Of a stretch of DNA of 64,000 nt, positions 11,467 to 22,477 are shown one piece after another (positions within the stretch are counted from its first letter, which is position 1; every line of letters starts with the position of its first letter). The position numbers and the translations under genes were made by a program. The stretch is taken from positions 125,362,001 to 125,426,000 of the forward strand of contig CM075350.1 in assembly GCA_037693485.1 (NCBI GenBank), read 5' to 3'. Source of the DNA: Kitagawia praeruptora. Taxonomy: Eukaryota; Streptophyta; Magnoliopsida; Apiales; Apiaceae. Under the pieces are notes generated by a model. It did no database searches and was not told the DNA's origin. It was given only the letters and a program-made list of their open reading frames with translations.

Positions 11467-12780
11467 CATTTTATAATTTGTACATTTTATAATTTTTTAT
11501 AATATTTTATTAAAATAGTATATGATAGTAATATGTTTGGTTTTTATTTTAAAATAATAATTTAACATGTTATTGATGAGATTCAAACTTAATTTTTTTT
11601 ATTAAATAATAAATACTAAATATCATTTAACATCATATCTAACGTTTCTTATTTGTTTAAAAAGATCAACGATTATTGTTCTTTTATTGGTTAACCAAAT
11701 TACAAATTATAAAATATTTTGAGTATGCTTATTATAGATTAGTATAGATGTACTAAAACAAAGAAAAACCAAAAAAAAAAACATCTTATTTATTATTTTA
11801 TAATTTTGGAAATATAAATTATGTTAATGGGACATGCCGCATGTGTGTGGTGCAATAGTGGATTTGTCTACAGTCACAACCGTTTCGGATTAACTTATGC
11901 AAAAACAAGAGTAGTGCCGTATGATAATTGATAATTTGCACATGCAGTATGTGATTTTCGCGTGTTGAATTTAATCAGATCAATACTTTATTTAGTTTTG
12001 TGAAGTTTAGCCGTTATTAGAATCTCTATTCTCTAGTCGATGCAATTCAGTGTTTAAGCTTTAATAAAGAACTATATGTAATTTAAAATTTGGATATTAA
12101 GCTAAATAGTAAAGTGGGATAAAATTACAAAAAATGACGATGAGTTTACACTTTACAGCCACGGTGGCGTACCGAATTTAATTGACTGGCTAATACTATT
12201 GCGGTATAGTTTAGTCTAACGACGTACAAACAGTATAGTAAATAATCAAGGACTTTGTTATGGTTGTTACTCCCTTTTTTAACGTAGGAAGTGGAGAGAT
12301 CGATTATTTCTTTTCAACAATAAAATGTTATGAAAGGGTGTTGTGTTCTTTATGATTTTATCTTTATTGGTTTTATAGATTATTTGCCTACTTTTTTTTC
12401 TTTTTTTTCTTTTTTCTTTTTCTTTTTTTTGACGAAAGCATGAACTTGCATTAAACCAAATCATACGATATTACATCCGATAGATTATTTGCCTACTTTA
12501 TCGTAAGTGTTCGCTCATTTCAATTTATGCTGCTCGTGAGTTCTGATAAAGATATTTGTGTTCCGGAGATTGGTTTGTAAAGAAGAGAAAAGAAGGTGAA
12601 AAAGAGAAAAAAAAATATATAAAAAATTATGGGTTTCCAAGTTTTATGGAATCTCCAAATCATTTCATTTGGAAAGATTATTATGAGAGAGTTGTTAGAA
12701 TTTTTTTGTGATCTTTTCTTCTCTCTTTAAAAAATTCGGCAACACGATTTGGGAAGAAAATTTTAAAAAAAATTTCCCTT
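11467..12780. other. Unassigned AT-rich DNA
   Basis: No supported gene. It has a pyrimidine-rich low-complexity tract at about 12390-12432 and ordinary AT-rich sequence elsewhere. Short frames here have no protein-like composition. Confidence 0.5.
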
Positions 12781-13114
12781 CTCTTCTTTCGTTAGTCAAA
12801 CTCGGGAGCACAACAGAGATGTTAGATTCGCAACGCAGATAACAAATTATATAAGATACATGTATTAAATTGGATACCAAAATTTATTACGGAGTACCAA
12901 ATAATATGGTAAGGTGACATGGCAGTTTGAAAAAATTTTATTGATTTCTCTTCTCTCGTTAGTCAAACTTGGGAGCACAACATAGATGTTAGACTCGCAA
13001 CGCAGATAACAAATTATATAAGATACAGGTACCAAATTGGTTACCAAAATTTATTACCAAATAATGTGGTAAGGTAACGTGATAGTTTGAAATTTTTTTA
13101 TTGATTTATTAATG
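12781..13114. repeat. Tandem duplication, period 167 bp
   Basis: Unit 1 is 12781-12947 and unit 2 starts at 12948 with the same opening (CTCTTCTxTCGTTAGTCAAAC), then GGGAGCACAACA, GCAACGCAGATAACAAATTA and a shared tail. The two copies differ at scattered bases and small indels, so the event is not recent. Two short minus-strand frames with almost the same peptide are by-products. Confidence 0.8.
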
Positions 13115-13358
13115 TGAAGGCAGGGATCTATCTTATTAAATATTTATGAAATACCAATTAGATTGTGAATCATTTTTAGAATATTTGGAAAATTTTATGT
13201 ATTGGTCTGGTTAGTCGTTTGGCAGTCATCTAGGAAGAGATTTATACGACTTTACTTTCGGTGGCATGTTAAGTTGTGTCTCATTAATTATTGTATCATT
13301 TAAAAAGAAGAAAAAGAAAACCATAGTGGATGGAACAAAATATGATTTATCACTAATA

Positions 13359-14893
13359 CTAGATGATAATATAACCCGTGCGAAGCACGGGTCGAGATAA
13401 TTTATTAAAATTGATCATTTTTTATTAAATTTTATAGAAAATTTATTTATTATTAAAATATACTATAAAAATGATAAATGTACAAAAGAAAACTACGATA
13501 TTTATGCAATTCGATAGTTTATAAAAAAAATTGTAATTACATCAGAATTCCAATAATTCTAGGAGACACAAATCTAGAAGTAAATATTATTAAAACGTGA
13601 TTTCACTTACTAATAAGATATTAGATGATAAGGGCCCAAGAAAATTTAATTAAATTGATCATTAATTTATTATAAAAAATTACGCTATTTACAAAGAATT
13701 TGCTTATTAATAAATGTTATTTTATATATTATTTATTTAAGAAAATCGAGAAAAAAAACTAAATGATTCTGATATATACGTTAAAATGTACATGATTATG
13801 ATAAATACGTTATTTGTGAACTGAATAGAGTTATAATAAAAATTACAATTATAACAGTATTAACAATTTATTATTTTAATAAAAAATAATATAGAATCCT
13901 TGAAGAAATAGGAATATTAGGGATGAAACCAATTTTTGGTACCGAAGTACCATTAAAAATGTATTTCGTTTGTTATAGATAAGCATGTCACCGTAGATTA
14001 ACATATGTATTTGTAGTCTTTTTTTTGAAGTTGTAATAAAAATATTTATAATTGTAATAGAATTTATTTATTTATTTTACAAAATAACACATAATTCTAG
14101 AGAAAATAGGAATCTTGGGGTGAAAGCAAAATATGGTACGAACCAAATTTGGTATAAAATAGTATATTAAAAAGGGGTTTTGTTATTAATACACGTTATA
14201 GATATAGATTTATTTATTATTTTTTTAAGATTATATTTTAAACAATCAAGAAAACATAACATACATGGTTCTGGTTCTAATAGATATCTTATTTATACAA
14301 TTCAGTAATATTATAGTAAAAAAATTATAATTATAACAAAATTCCAAACAATTATTTTAAAAAATAATATGAATTTTAGGGGAGTAGGAATCTATGATGA
14401 AATAAGTGTGAAACCAAATTTGTTACGAAAATATCATTAAACAGAAATTTATTAATAAAGGTTATAGATTCGTTAGTGTTTTATCAAATGTTATACGATC
14501 TGGTTACGTATTCGTTGGTTTTTTACCCTCTATTTATTGGCGATTTTTTATCGTCGGTTTTTTCTATTAAAAAAAATGATAAACAAAAGAATTATAATCA
14601 TCATAAGTAATTAAGAACTCTATTTTTAATTTTTTTTAAAGGAACATAGTATTCTAGGGGAAATATGATTCTTTTAAAAAAAATTACAAATAAAATAATT
14701 ATAATTATAATAGGATAAAAATTACTAAAAGATTTATAATTATAATAGGATTTATAGGAATTTTAGGAAAAATAGAATTTTAGGGGTGAAACCAAAATAT
14801 AGTGCGAACCAAAAAAGGGTGAAACCAAAATATAGTGCGAACCAAAAAAGGTACATTTGAAAGAGGATTTCGCTTATTAATAAAGGTTATAGA
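13359..14893 (-). mobile_element. Non-autonomous Helitron (minus strand)
   Basis: On the minus strand the element starts TCTATAACC at 14893 and ends CTAG at 13359. A perfect 8-bp stem (ACCCGTGC/GCACGGGT with a 3-base loop, 13374-13392) lies 11 bases before the end. It sits between A and T, the Helitron insertion rule. It is about 1.5 kb, AT-rich, with no Rep/helicase coding. The interior has several degenerate copies of the 5'-terminal segment (boundaries near 13978, 14202, 14468 and 14893) and a 33-bp duplication at 14785-14846. Confidence 0.72.
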
Positions 14894-15245
14894 TTCGTCC
14901 CAGTAAAAGAATTATGACGGATGGTTAGCAAAAAGGGAATGGGGGGGGGGGGGGGGGGGTTTTGTTTACGTGCAAATGAGTTAAGCAGGCTTTCTATTTT
15001 TTTTAATTGTTTGAGGTCCGTGAGAACATAAGTAAGAGCCGGGTGTAGATTGATAGGAGTAGACATAGCCCATAGGACCCAATCCATCATCCAAATTTCG
15101 AATCCATAAGCCCAGTTAAGAGGACGTGTGATTTGCAAGGTATTTTTGTCAAAAGGAATAAAAAAAAACTTGCGAGGTATTCTACTTATATTTATTGATT
15201 TATCTTCTTATTTAGGATTAAGGAATGAATAGTACGGGAGCGCAA
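14894..15245. other. Spacer between two Helitrons with a G19 run
   Basis: Contains 19 consecutive G (14941-14959) and no supported gene. An 83-codon minus-strand frame spans the G run and reads as polyproline; I do not accept it as a gene. Confidence 0.5.
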
Positions 15246-15779
15246 TCTATCTATTACTATATATTATAAAGTAAAATGCATTATGTGTACCTGAAGTTTC
15301 AGGATTGTGCACTTTGTGTACCTGGATTTTAGAAATTAGCAAAAAGCATGCTGAACGTACCGATTATGTGCAGTTGGTGTACTACCGTTAACCATCTACT
15401 AACCCCGTTAAAAAGGAGGGTATAACAGTAATTGCAACAGCTTATGTACGTAGGTGTATATGGCGGTAAAATCAGCTATTCCTTAACATTGATAACCCTA
15501 ATAATCCCCTCTTTAGTTCTTTTAATCCCCTCTTCTATTTGCAGTAGCTTCTGTACGTGGGTGTCCTAATGCCTTGGTGTTTGAGAGAATCTGAGTTTAA
15601 TAATGCTTATTTGCCAGCCGAGTGTCCGAATTATAGTAGTAAGTAATGGTTTAGTGAATCTTTCTATGTGTTTTTTTGTAGAGTTTGCATGTTATAGTCG
15701 TTTATCTATGTATTTTGGGGCTTGTGTGATGATTGGTATGTATAAATTGAACTGGGCTTGTGTTATTTTGTGATTTGCA

Positions 15780-16274
15780 GATGGAAGTGGTTTATTTAGT
15801 ATAAAGATTCATGGTGGTGGTCAGTTTAGTGCAGCTTCATCTACGTATGTTGGTGGCATGTACAGGTATATCCATAACTGTGATGTTGATGAGATGTCCG
15901 TGTTAGAGCTTGGTACTATGTTAGAGGAGGCTTTTGGTCATCTAGGCTATTGTGAATTCTCATATAAATTGCCACATAGTAATGGTTTAAGCTCTGTAAC
16001 TACGGATGTTGATGTAATGAACATGTGCACAAAAGTTGATTCACTACCACCTTTACTTTAGAACCTATTACTAGTGAACAATATTGGGAGAAAACTGGCA
16101 TTCCTGGTCCACTACCACCTTTACTCAAGGTTCAACCTGGCAGGCCTAAAAAAGTTAGGAACAAAAAAAATGATGTCCCTCTTGATCCTACTAAACTTAG
16201 GAGGCAGAATACAAATGTTCACTGTGGACATTGCAAAGCAAAAGGCCACAACAAAAGGAGCTGCACCGCTAAGG
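15780..16274 (+). pseudogene. MuDR-type transposase remnant (N- and C-terminal parts)
   Basis: The first part (15784-16057) has the plant MuDR N-terminal signature: an IHGGGQF stretch, YVGG, and a CDVDEMSVLEL block. It starts right after a splice acceptor-like TTTGCAG. The second part (about 16060-16274) matches the transposase C-terminus, with a PGRPKKVRNKK basic motif and a zinc knuckle (CGHC, GH, C in CX2CX4HX4C spacing), ending at a donor-like AAG|GTGA. The DDE catalytic region and SWIM domain are absent. A stop at 16059 and a repeated CACTACCACCTTTACT (16042 and 16109) mark the deletion junction. Confidence 0.8.
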
Positions 16275-16317
16275 TGACTAAATTTATTGTTTGTTTGCCA
16301 CAAAATCTATTATCTCA

Positions 16318-16543
16318 TGATAACTAATGCAAATGCAAATCAACTTGTGATAAAAGCAAATAAAAATTAATATGATTCTTGAATCAAGTAACTTGAAGTT
16401 ACTTGTTTTGTTCTTGTTTTCCAGTAACTTGAAGTTACGGTAAACAAGAACAAAACAAGTAACTTGAAGTTACTTGATTCAAAAATCATATTAATGTTTA
16501 TTTGCTTTTATCACAAGTTGATTTGCATTTGCATTAGTTATCA
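16318..16543. repeat. 226-bp near-perfect palindrome (fold-back) inside the MULE
   Basis: The left arm from TGATAACTAATGC and the right arm ending GCATTAGTTATCA are complementary over about 105 bases each. The centre repeats the unit AAGTAACTTGAAGTTACTT, which is itself palindromic. The transcript would fold into a long hairpin. It could be a separate fold-back MITE nested in the MULE; no clear target duplication is seen. Confidence 0.85.
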
Positions 16544-18705
16544 CATCACTTGTGTTTAACATAATTCATCATACAAACCATTACTTCCAACACTACCAAC
16601 GCAGACAAGAACAACAATTGCAAAACTATGGCTTGCACAGTTTCTAAGCTGAAATGACAAAAAAGGACTAACGGTGTTAATAGATGGTTAACGGTAGTAC
16701 ACCAACTGCACATAATCGGTAAGTTCAACATGCTTTTTGCTAATTTCTAAAATCCAGGTACACAAAGTGCACAATCCTGAAACTTCAGGTACACATAATT
16801 CATTTTACTCTATATTATACATCAACACAAGGGCAAAATGTTCCATTTTAATGGCCGTGAAATTACTGTTCTGCCCCTATTTGTTGAAAATTAACAAAAA
16901 TGCCATCCTTTGAATATTTGTGTAAAAATTAGTTGAAATTATGTTATTGTTGAGAATCGAACTCCTAACCTTCCACTCTTAAACTCATGCCATAATCATT
17001 ATGCAACACTTAGTTTTGAGTCTATTTTAAAAATCTTAATAGATAAACCTCATTATCTCCTTTTGTCCCATTTTTTTTTATTTCAACAATATATTAAATC
17101 TCAATACAAGTGCAAAAAGTGCCAATAAATTGGTTATAAAATTACTATTTCACCCTCATTTTTAGGAAATAACAATTGTGTCACCCCTTTAAAATCCATG
17201 TAAAAAATGGAAGAATTTGGGTTAGCTTTCGGGAGCCACCACTATCGTTTTAAGAGGTTCATGATACAACCACTATATTACATTATTTTTCGAGTTTCCT
17301 TAAAAATCTTATAAGATATCACGCCATTTTCACTTTAACTTATTCTCAATTTTGTTTTCAATTTTGAGTAAATAAAATGTTAGTTTACATTATTTATATA
17401 ATTTCATTTTTTCAGTTTTCGTAGTTTTATTAATCTATATACTCAATCATCTTATAAATTTTAATACACCTGTAATTTTCGATTAAATAAATATTAAATA
17501 TGTTATTTATAATTCATATATTTATATTGTATTATATATTTGATCATACTTTATTTGAATTAGTTGATAATTGATACCTAAAAAATAATATTGAAATTTG
17601 ATCTAATATAAGGAATATAGTATATGCAATGTATTTCATTATTCATTACTTCTATCATTCTAAATTAAGAAAATTAGCTTTAAAATTATTTTTAAATTAT
17701 ACAATAATCATGTTTATATATTCATAACATCCATTTTTAATAATTTTCTTTTCAGAATCTACACATCAGTTATTTATATTTTCTAAAATAATCTACACTC
17801 TCTTTGTCATTATAAATAATTAACATGTAAAACAAAATGTTAAGATTCTTGATTATACATGAATGTTACTAAGTCTGGATTTTAAAAAATTCAAAAATAT
17901 TTACCTTTATGTATATATTAAAATATTTAATATTGAAATAAAATACAATTTATTTGAAAACAAGTTTTTTTTGGTTAACCATATATCTCAAGTTTACATT
18001 TATCCTGAAAGAATGTGATTGTTTAGCGAAATATTACGTAATACCTAATCTCCTTTTGGATATAATATTAAAAATATTACTAACATAATATGTTTCTTCC
18101 AGGTTGATCTGATGTAGAATGATATGAACTATAATTTAATTATTTGTTTACATGCCATTTTTTTCAAAATTTTCTTTTCAACCTCAATCTATTTCCTATA
18201 AGAATTTTGTTTTTGTAAGTTCATGACCGGTGTGAGAACATGCATTATAGACTTGTAATATAGATGACATTAATATATTTTAAGGCAAGCAAAATCTTAT
18301 AAGATAAATCATGTCATTTTCACTTAACTTATTTTAATGAGTATGTTACCTCTTGCGACTAATTGTGGATGGTTGTAATCGTGTTGACGGTTGTAATCGT
18401 GTTGATATGGAAAACAATGTCTATCATTATGGAAAAAAAAAGATTATCATCTTACTTTCTCAAATTAAAATTACACGATCCCATTCAAAACTCAAAATTG
18501 TACATCATACACAATATTATTATTGGCATGTATATACAGACCTATTGGCATTCCTTATTAACACATATATCACTACTCATATTACAATTTCATAATTTCG
18601 AGTTTTCAGTCCAAAAATTATCAAACCAACCGCTATCTTCTTCTTTAGAACAAAATTAGAGGCATTCACATAGAGGCCCGTGCCTTGCACGGGCTGTTAC
18701 GCTAG

Positions 18706-19022
18706 TAAGATAATTTAAGGGCTAAAGTTAATCTATTATCGTATACTATTTTTAAAAAAGAATATATCTTGGCTGATACCCTTAAACACAACCAATTCAC
18801 TACCTGAATTTTAGGAGTACGTAACTTCTTAGTACGTGCTTATCAATAAACTAGAATTACTTAATTTAATTCTTACTAAAACAATCAAAAAATAAAGGAA
18901 CAAATATAATTAAGAATATTATCCGAAAATCTTATTTGTTTATAGATATCTACTTGTAAAATTATTAAAGCAATAAAATACTTTTATTATAAGATATATG
19001 AAGTAGATTTATTAGGAGAAAA
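18706..19022. other. Short spacer between two Helitron 3' ends
   Basis: AT-rich, no ORF, no repeat recognised. The Helitron to the left ends at 18705 and the one to the right ends, on the minus strand, at 19023, so the two 3' termini face each other. Confidence 0.5.
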
Positions 19023-19051
19023 CTAGCATGATAGCCCGTGCAAAGCACGGG
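19023..19051 (-). mobile_element. 3' terminus of a third Helitron (minus strand)
   Basis: On the minus strand, a hairpin CCCGTGC-TTT-GCACGGG (19035-19051) is followed eight bases later by CTAG (19023-19026) and then T. The body would extend to the right. I could not find a matching 5' TC end before the copia LTR at 19542, so length and integrity are unknown. Confidence 0.6.
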
Positions 19052-19541
19052 ACATATGATAATTCATATAATTTTCTCATGTTAGTCTACTTCACGTATT
19101 TCGATCTATCTAAGATATTATAGTTTCAAAATATTCTCAGATTCTGAACCATAAGAATTATATTTTTAGTTGTATTTGGTCAAGGTAAGAAGAATGACTA
19201 ACTGAAAACAGTTGGTAAAAGTTAATTGTAACTGCCAAGTAATACCAAAATAATCTTGGTGTATTGAAATGCGTGAAAAAATGGCTGGCTTATTTATTTT
19301 GGGACGGAGGAAGAATTAAATTTTATATTATTTCTATGTTTGTAAGAAATAATGTAATGTGATGAAAGAATACAAATGATAGAGTCATATGTTCTGCTTG
19401 GAAAAGTTCAGCCCACATTTTCAATTTTGGATCTTTTTCTCCGACCAATTTCAAATAACAAGGAGAACAACAAATTAATCCTAATAGTTGTGCACATCCA
19501 AGAAATATATATGATGTGTGCTTTTTTAGGATCATGATATT
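19052..19541. other. Probable Helitron body, otherwise unassigned
   Basis: Contains a GGGACGGAGGAAG string at about 19300, like one end of a Stowaway MITE, but no partner end. A 70-codon minus-strand frame (19323-19535) has a hydrophobic, protein-like composition, but I do not recognise it and see no splice or start context. Confidence 0.35.
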
Positions 19542-20297
19542 TGTTAGGAATAATTCATGAGTTGTGATGTTAAGAATAGAATTTTACTTATACTTCTTGT
19601 ATATCCTGATCTTATAAAGGATTTAGCACTTTGTATAGGAGATATGTGTTAGACAGTAATCTGTAGAATTAAGTCAGGAACAGTGCATCGAGTACTACAT
19701 GTCAGGAACTGAGATTGAATCCTGATATGTCAGGTCAAATACTGATCAAGTACTGATGGGATGGTCAGATCCTGATGCAAGATGGAATCCTGATATCAGT
19801 CGTGTTACTGATGATGTCATTATGGATGCTACAGAAACTGGCAAGTGCTATAAAACAAGATCTTTGTTTGAGGAACAAGCAAGAAGATTTCATGAAGGAA
19901 AGAATTTTCTATTGATGGAAACTATCAACTGGATGGCAGAACATTGTCATGTATAGATTATCTTTCTGTGATTAGTTGATAGGTAGCATTATAAATACTC
20001 TTTCAATATCATTGTAAAGAGCGTGTGTTCAAAAGTTCGAATCGTGAGTTTTGTATGCGTAGCTCTGTATAAGGTTTGTATTCGAGAGTTCGAAACAAAC
20101 AGAGAGAAAGATAGATTTATTTTGTCAGCAGCTGCTAAAGGTATTTGTACATCTTTGGTAGAGTTTGTATTTGATTTATTTAATACAAACAGAGTTTGAT
20201 TCATTCGTTTATTCTTGTTTATCTAATCAAGCAAAAATCAGACACGATTATATAACTTGTATTCAACCCCCCCTTCTACAAGTTATTCGAGTTAACA
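19542..20297 (+). repeat. 5' LTR of copia copy 2a
   Basis: 756 bp, starting TGTTAGGAATAATTC and ending CGAGTTAACA, homologous to the LTRs at 39767 and 50782 but more diverged. It has a TATAAAT-type box near 19990 and a pyrimidine tract before the 3' end. The left flank is ATATT (19537-19541); no matching copy was found on the right. Confidence 0.9.
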
Positions 20298-20299
20298 AT

Positions 20300-20311
20300 T
20301 GGTATCAGAGC
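20300..20311 (+). other. Primer-binding site, initiator tRNA-Met
   Basis: TGGTATCAGAGC two bases after the LTR, identical to the site in copy 2b. Confidence 0.92.
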
Positions 20312-20346
20312 AGGTTGATTTCGAATAATCATAAAGATCTGCAAAC

Positions 20347-22477
20347 ATGTCTGGTTACAAGGATGGGAATACTAAGATTCCTATGCTCAAAAGAAACGAA
20401 TATACTCTATGGGAAGTAAAGATGTTGCATCATCTGGAAGCAACAGATCCTGATTATCTTGACAGAATCAGAGATGGACCTTTTATCCCAACGAAGGTTG
20501 TTGGACAAGCAACTGTTGATGGTCAAGTTGTTCCAGAACATACAGCAGAGAAGCCTAAATCTGGTCAGATAAGGACAAGGAGAATGTTCTTAAAGATGCT
20601 AAAGTGAGAAACATATTAGTCAACAGTCTTGATTCTATTCTCACTAACTATGATCTCTCTTGTGAAACTGCTAAGGATATATGGGACAATCTTAAGGTTA
20701 ACTGTGAAGGAACTAAGCCTATCAGGAAGAACATGAGGACACTACTTATACAACAGTATGAGTACTTTGAATCCAAGTCTGGTGAGTCACTTACTGACAC
20801 CTTTAATAGGTTTACAAAACTCATCAATGAGATGGCCATGCATGGTAAATATTATGACTTGGAGGATATGAATACAAAGTTCATGAAAGCTTTGCCTGAT
20901 TTCTACAATGAGAAGATATCTGCAATTGAGGAAGCTAATGATCTGGATGAGATATCATTAGAGGCTGTGTATGGAAAACTGAGGGCTTATGAACTTGACA
21001 AGCAGCAGAAGAAGAGCATGAGTGAAGGAAAGATGAAAACTGTTGCATTTACTGCTCAATCTGAATCAAAGAAGCTTCCAGAGGAACTGCATGAAGAGCC
21101 TGCTGTAAAGAACTCAAGGAAGAAGAAAAGCAAAGAAAGTTCTGAGTCAGAGACTACTGATACAGACTCTGATAACGGTGATTCTGAATCAGAGATGCAG
21201 GAACTCTTTGCTATGTTTGCTAAAGCTTTCAAGAAAGGAAGATTCAACAGGAGAAGATTTAGCAAAGGACCTTTTCAAAAGAAGGAGAAGAAGAAGAGTG
21301 ACAAAGGCAAAAGTACAATTGTCAAGCTTGATAAGGCCAAGATCAAGTGCTTTAACTGCAACGAGCTTGGACACTTTGCAAGTGAGTGTAAGAAGCCTAG
21401 GAATTCAGGAAAGGGTAATGCACTTATGGTCACACAGAAGGATTGGGCTGATTCCAGTGATTCTGAAGAAGAATTGGATTATGACAACATTGCATTGATG
21501 GCAAATGTTTCAGACAAACCCGGATCTCCAAAGAAAACTTCTCCATCTTCTGTTAAGGTATCACTTCACTCTTTTGATTCATTTGATAACTTAAATTCTG
21601 ATAAAATTAGATCTATCCATGCTGAGTTTAAGAATCTTATGACTAATTTTAGAATTCTTACCAGTGAAAGAGATGAACTTAAGGTTAAGAATGATAAATT
21701 AGTTGATAGAAATAATTTTCTTGAATATGAGTTAATTCAAATGGAAGAATACAAGTTAAGTTCTGATAAAGCTAAGCATAATTATAGTGTTATTCTTGAG
21801 GCTTATGACTTTGTCAGAAAAGAACTAGAGGAAGAGAGAGATGTGATTAAGACCATTAACAATTCTGGTAAAAAGACGCTAGAAATATTTTAAAGTGGAA
21901 TTCGTGGTAAAGTTAATGGTTTAGGTTTTGATAAGGCTAGACAAGAAGAAAAAGTAGCTATTGTCAATGATGATAGTAAAGTAGAAGCTAGCACATCTAA
22001 ATCTGAAGGTAAGAAAATTGTTTCTGAACCTAAACATGTTATATTTGTTGATTCAAAAGGTACCCCTGTTGTACACAAAAGAATTAACAATAGTAATTCA
22101 GATGAGAAAGTGTTAGAGAAACCTAAGAATGTAAACATAGGGTTTCTTTCTAAGTCTCAGTTGAAACAGAGACTAGATGATCTTTCAGAGTCTTGCAAGA
22201 TCAAAAGAAATAGGAATGGAAAAGAAGGTATTAACCAAGAGAATAATTACAAGAATGTACCTGATGCACCTAGGAAAAAAATACTATAAGTGTGGAAATC
22301 ATAATCATTTGGCCCTAGACTGCAATCAAAAACCTTCTTGGAAAACTGAGTCCAGATTTCCAAAGACTCAGAAAATTCAATACCAACCACAAAAAGCTTG
22401 TTATCATTGTGGTAGTTTACTTCATTCCATTTACATGTGTAGAGAATATCATGAACTGTATTATGACTATTATATCC
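20347..22477 (+). pseudogene. Copia copy 2a gag
   Basis: Homologous to the intact gag at 40562-42853 from the ATG at 20347. Visible parts are the UBN2-like core, an acidic serine-rich segment, a CCHC knuckle (CFNCNELGHFASEC near 21350), a coiled-coil region, and two further CCHC knuckles near 22290 and 22400. Lesions: a 4-base deletion near 20563 (frameshift between 20347-20607 and 20604-21893), a nonsense change giving TAA at 21891-21893, and an extra A in the A run near 22280. The donor-like AAG|GTATCAC after the first knuckle is conserved (about 21557), but the acceptor side is lost. It ends at the inversion junction. Confidence 0.9.

Larger units (their letters stand above)
15269..16810 (+). 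mobile_element. MULE (MuDR-type), internally deleted, with 142-bp TIRs
   Basis: Terminal inverted repeats of about 142 bp (15269-15410 and 16669-16810) match closely, and the insert is flanked by a perfect 9-bp duplication TATATTATA (15260-15268 and 16811-16819). Long TIRs plus a 9-bp duplication define a Mutator-like element. The interior keeps the two ends of a MuDR transposase gene and a fold-back sequence. The catalytic middle is missing, so it can only move with help from another element. Confidence 0.92.
15246..18705 (+). mobile_element. Non-autonomous Helitron interrupted by a MULE
   Basis: The 5' end is TCTATCTATTAC after an A at 15245. The 3' end is a perfect hairpin GCCCGTGC-CTT-GCACGGGC (18676-18694), seven bases, then CTAG (18702-18705) followed by T. 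Without the MULE and one 9-bp duplication it is about 1.9 kb. It has no Rep/helicase ORF. The body is AT-rich, with a tract near 16945-17010 that has a degenerate counterpart near 25605-25680. The 3' end is textbook; the 5' end could instead be TCTATTAC at 15250. Confidence 0.72.

Noticed and set aside
14887..15138. 83-codon minus-strand frame with a polyproline stretch
   Set aside because: Runs through the G19 tract; no homology, no start context.
18353..18659. Two overlapping 80-98-codon frames
   Set aside because: AT-rich, overlapping in different frames, inside the Helitron body, no recognisable motif.
18676..18694. GC-rich hairpin as a possible RNA gene or terminator
   Set aside because: Position before CTAG and recurrence at 13374 and 19035 fit Helitron 3' ends; no other RNA structure around it.
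19323..19535. 70-codon hydrophobic minus-strand frame near the third Helitron end
   Set aside because: Composition is plausible for a captured exon, but I recognise no family and no splice structure; not enough to call a gene.
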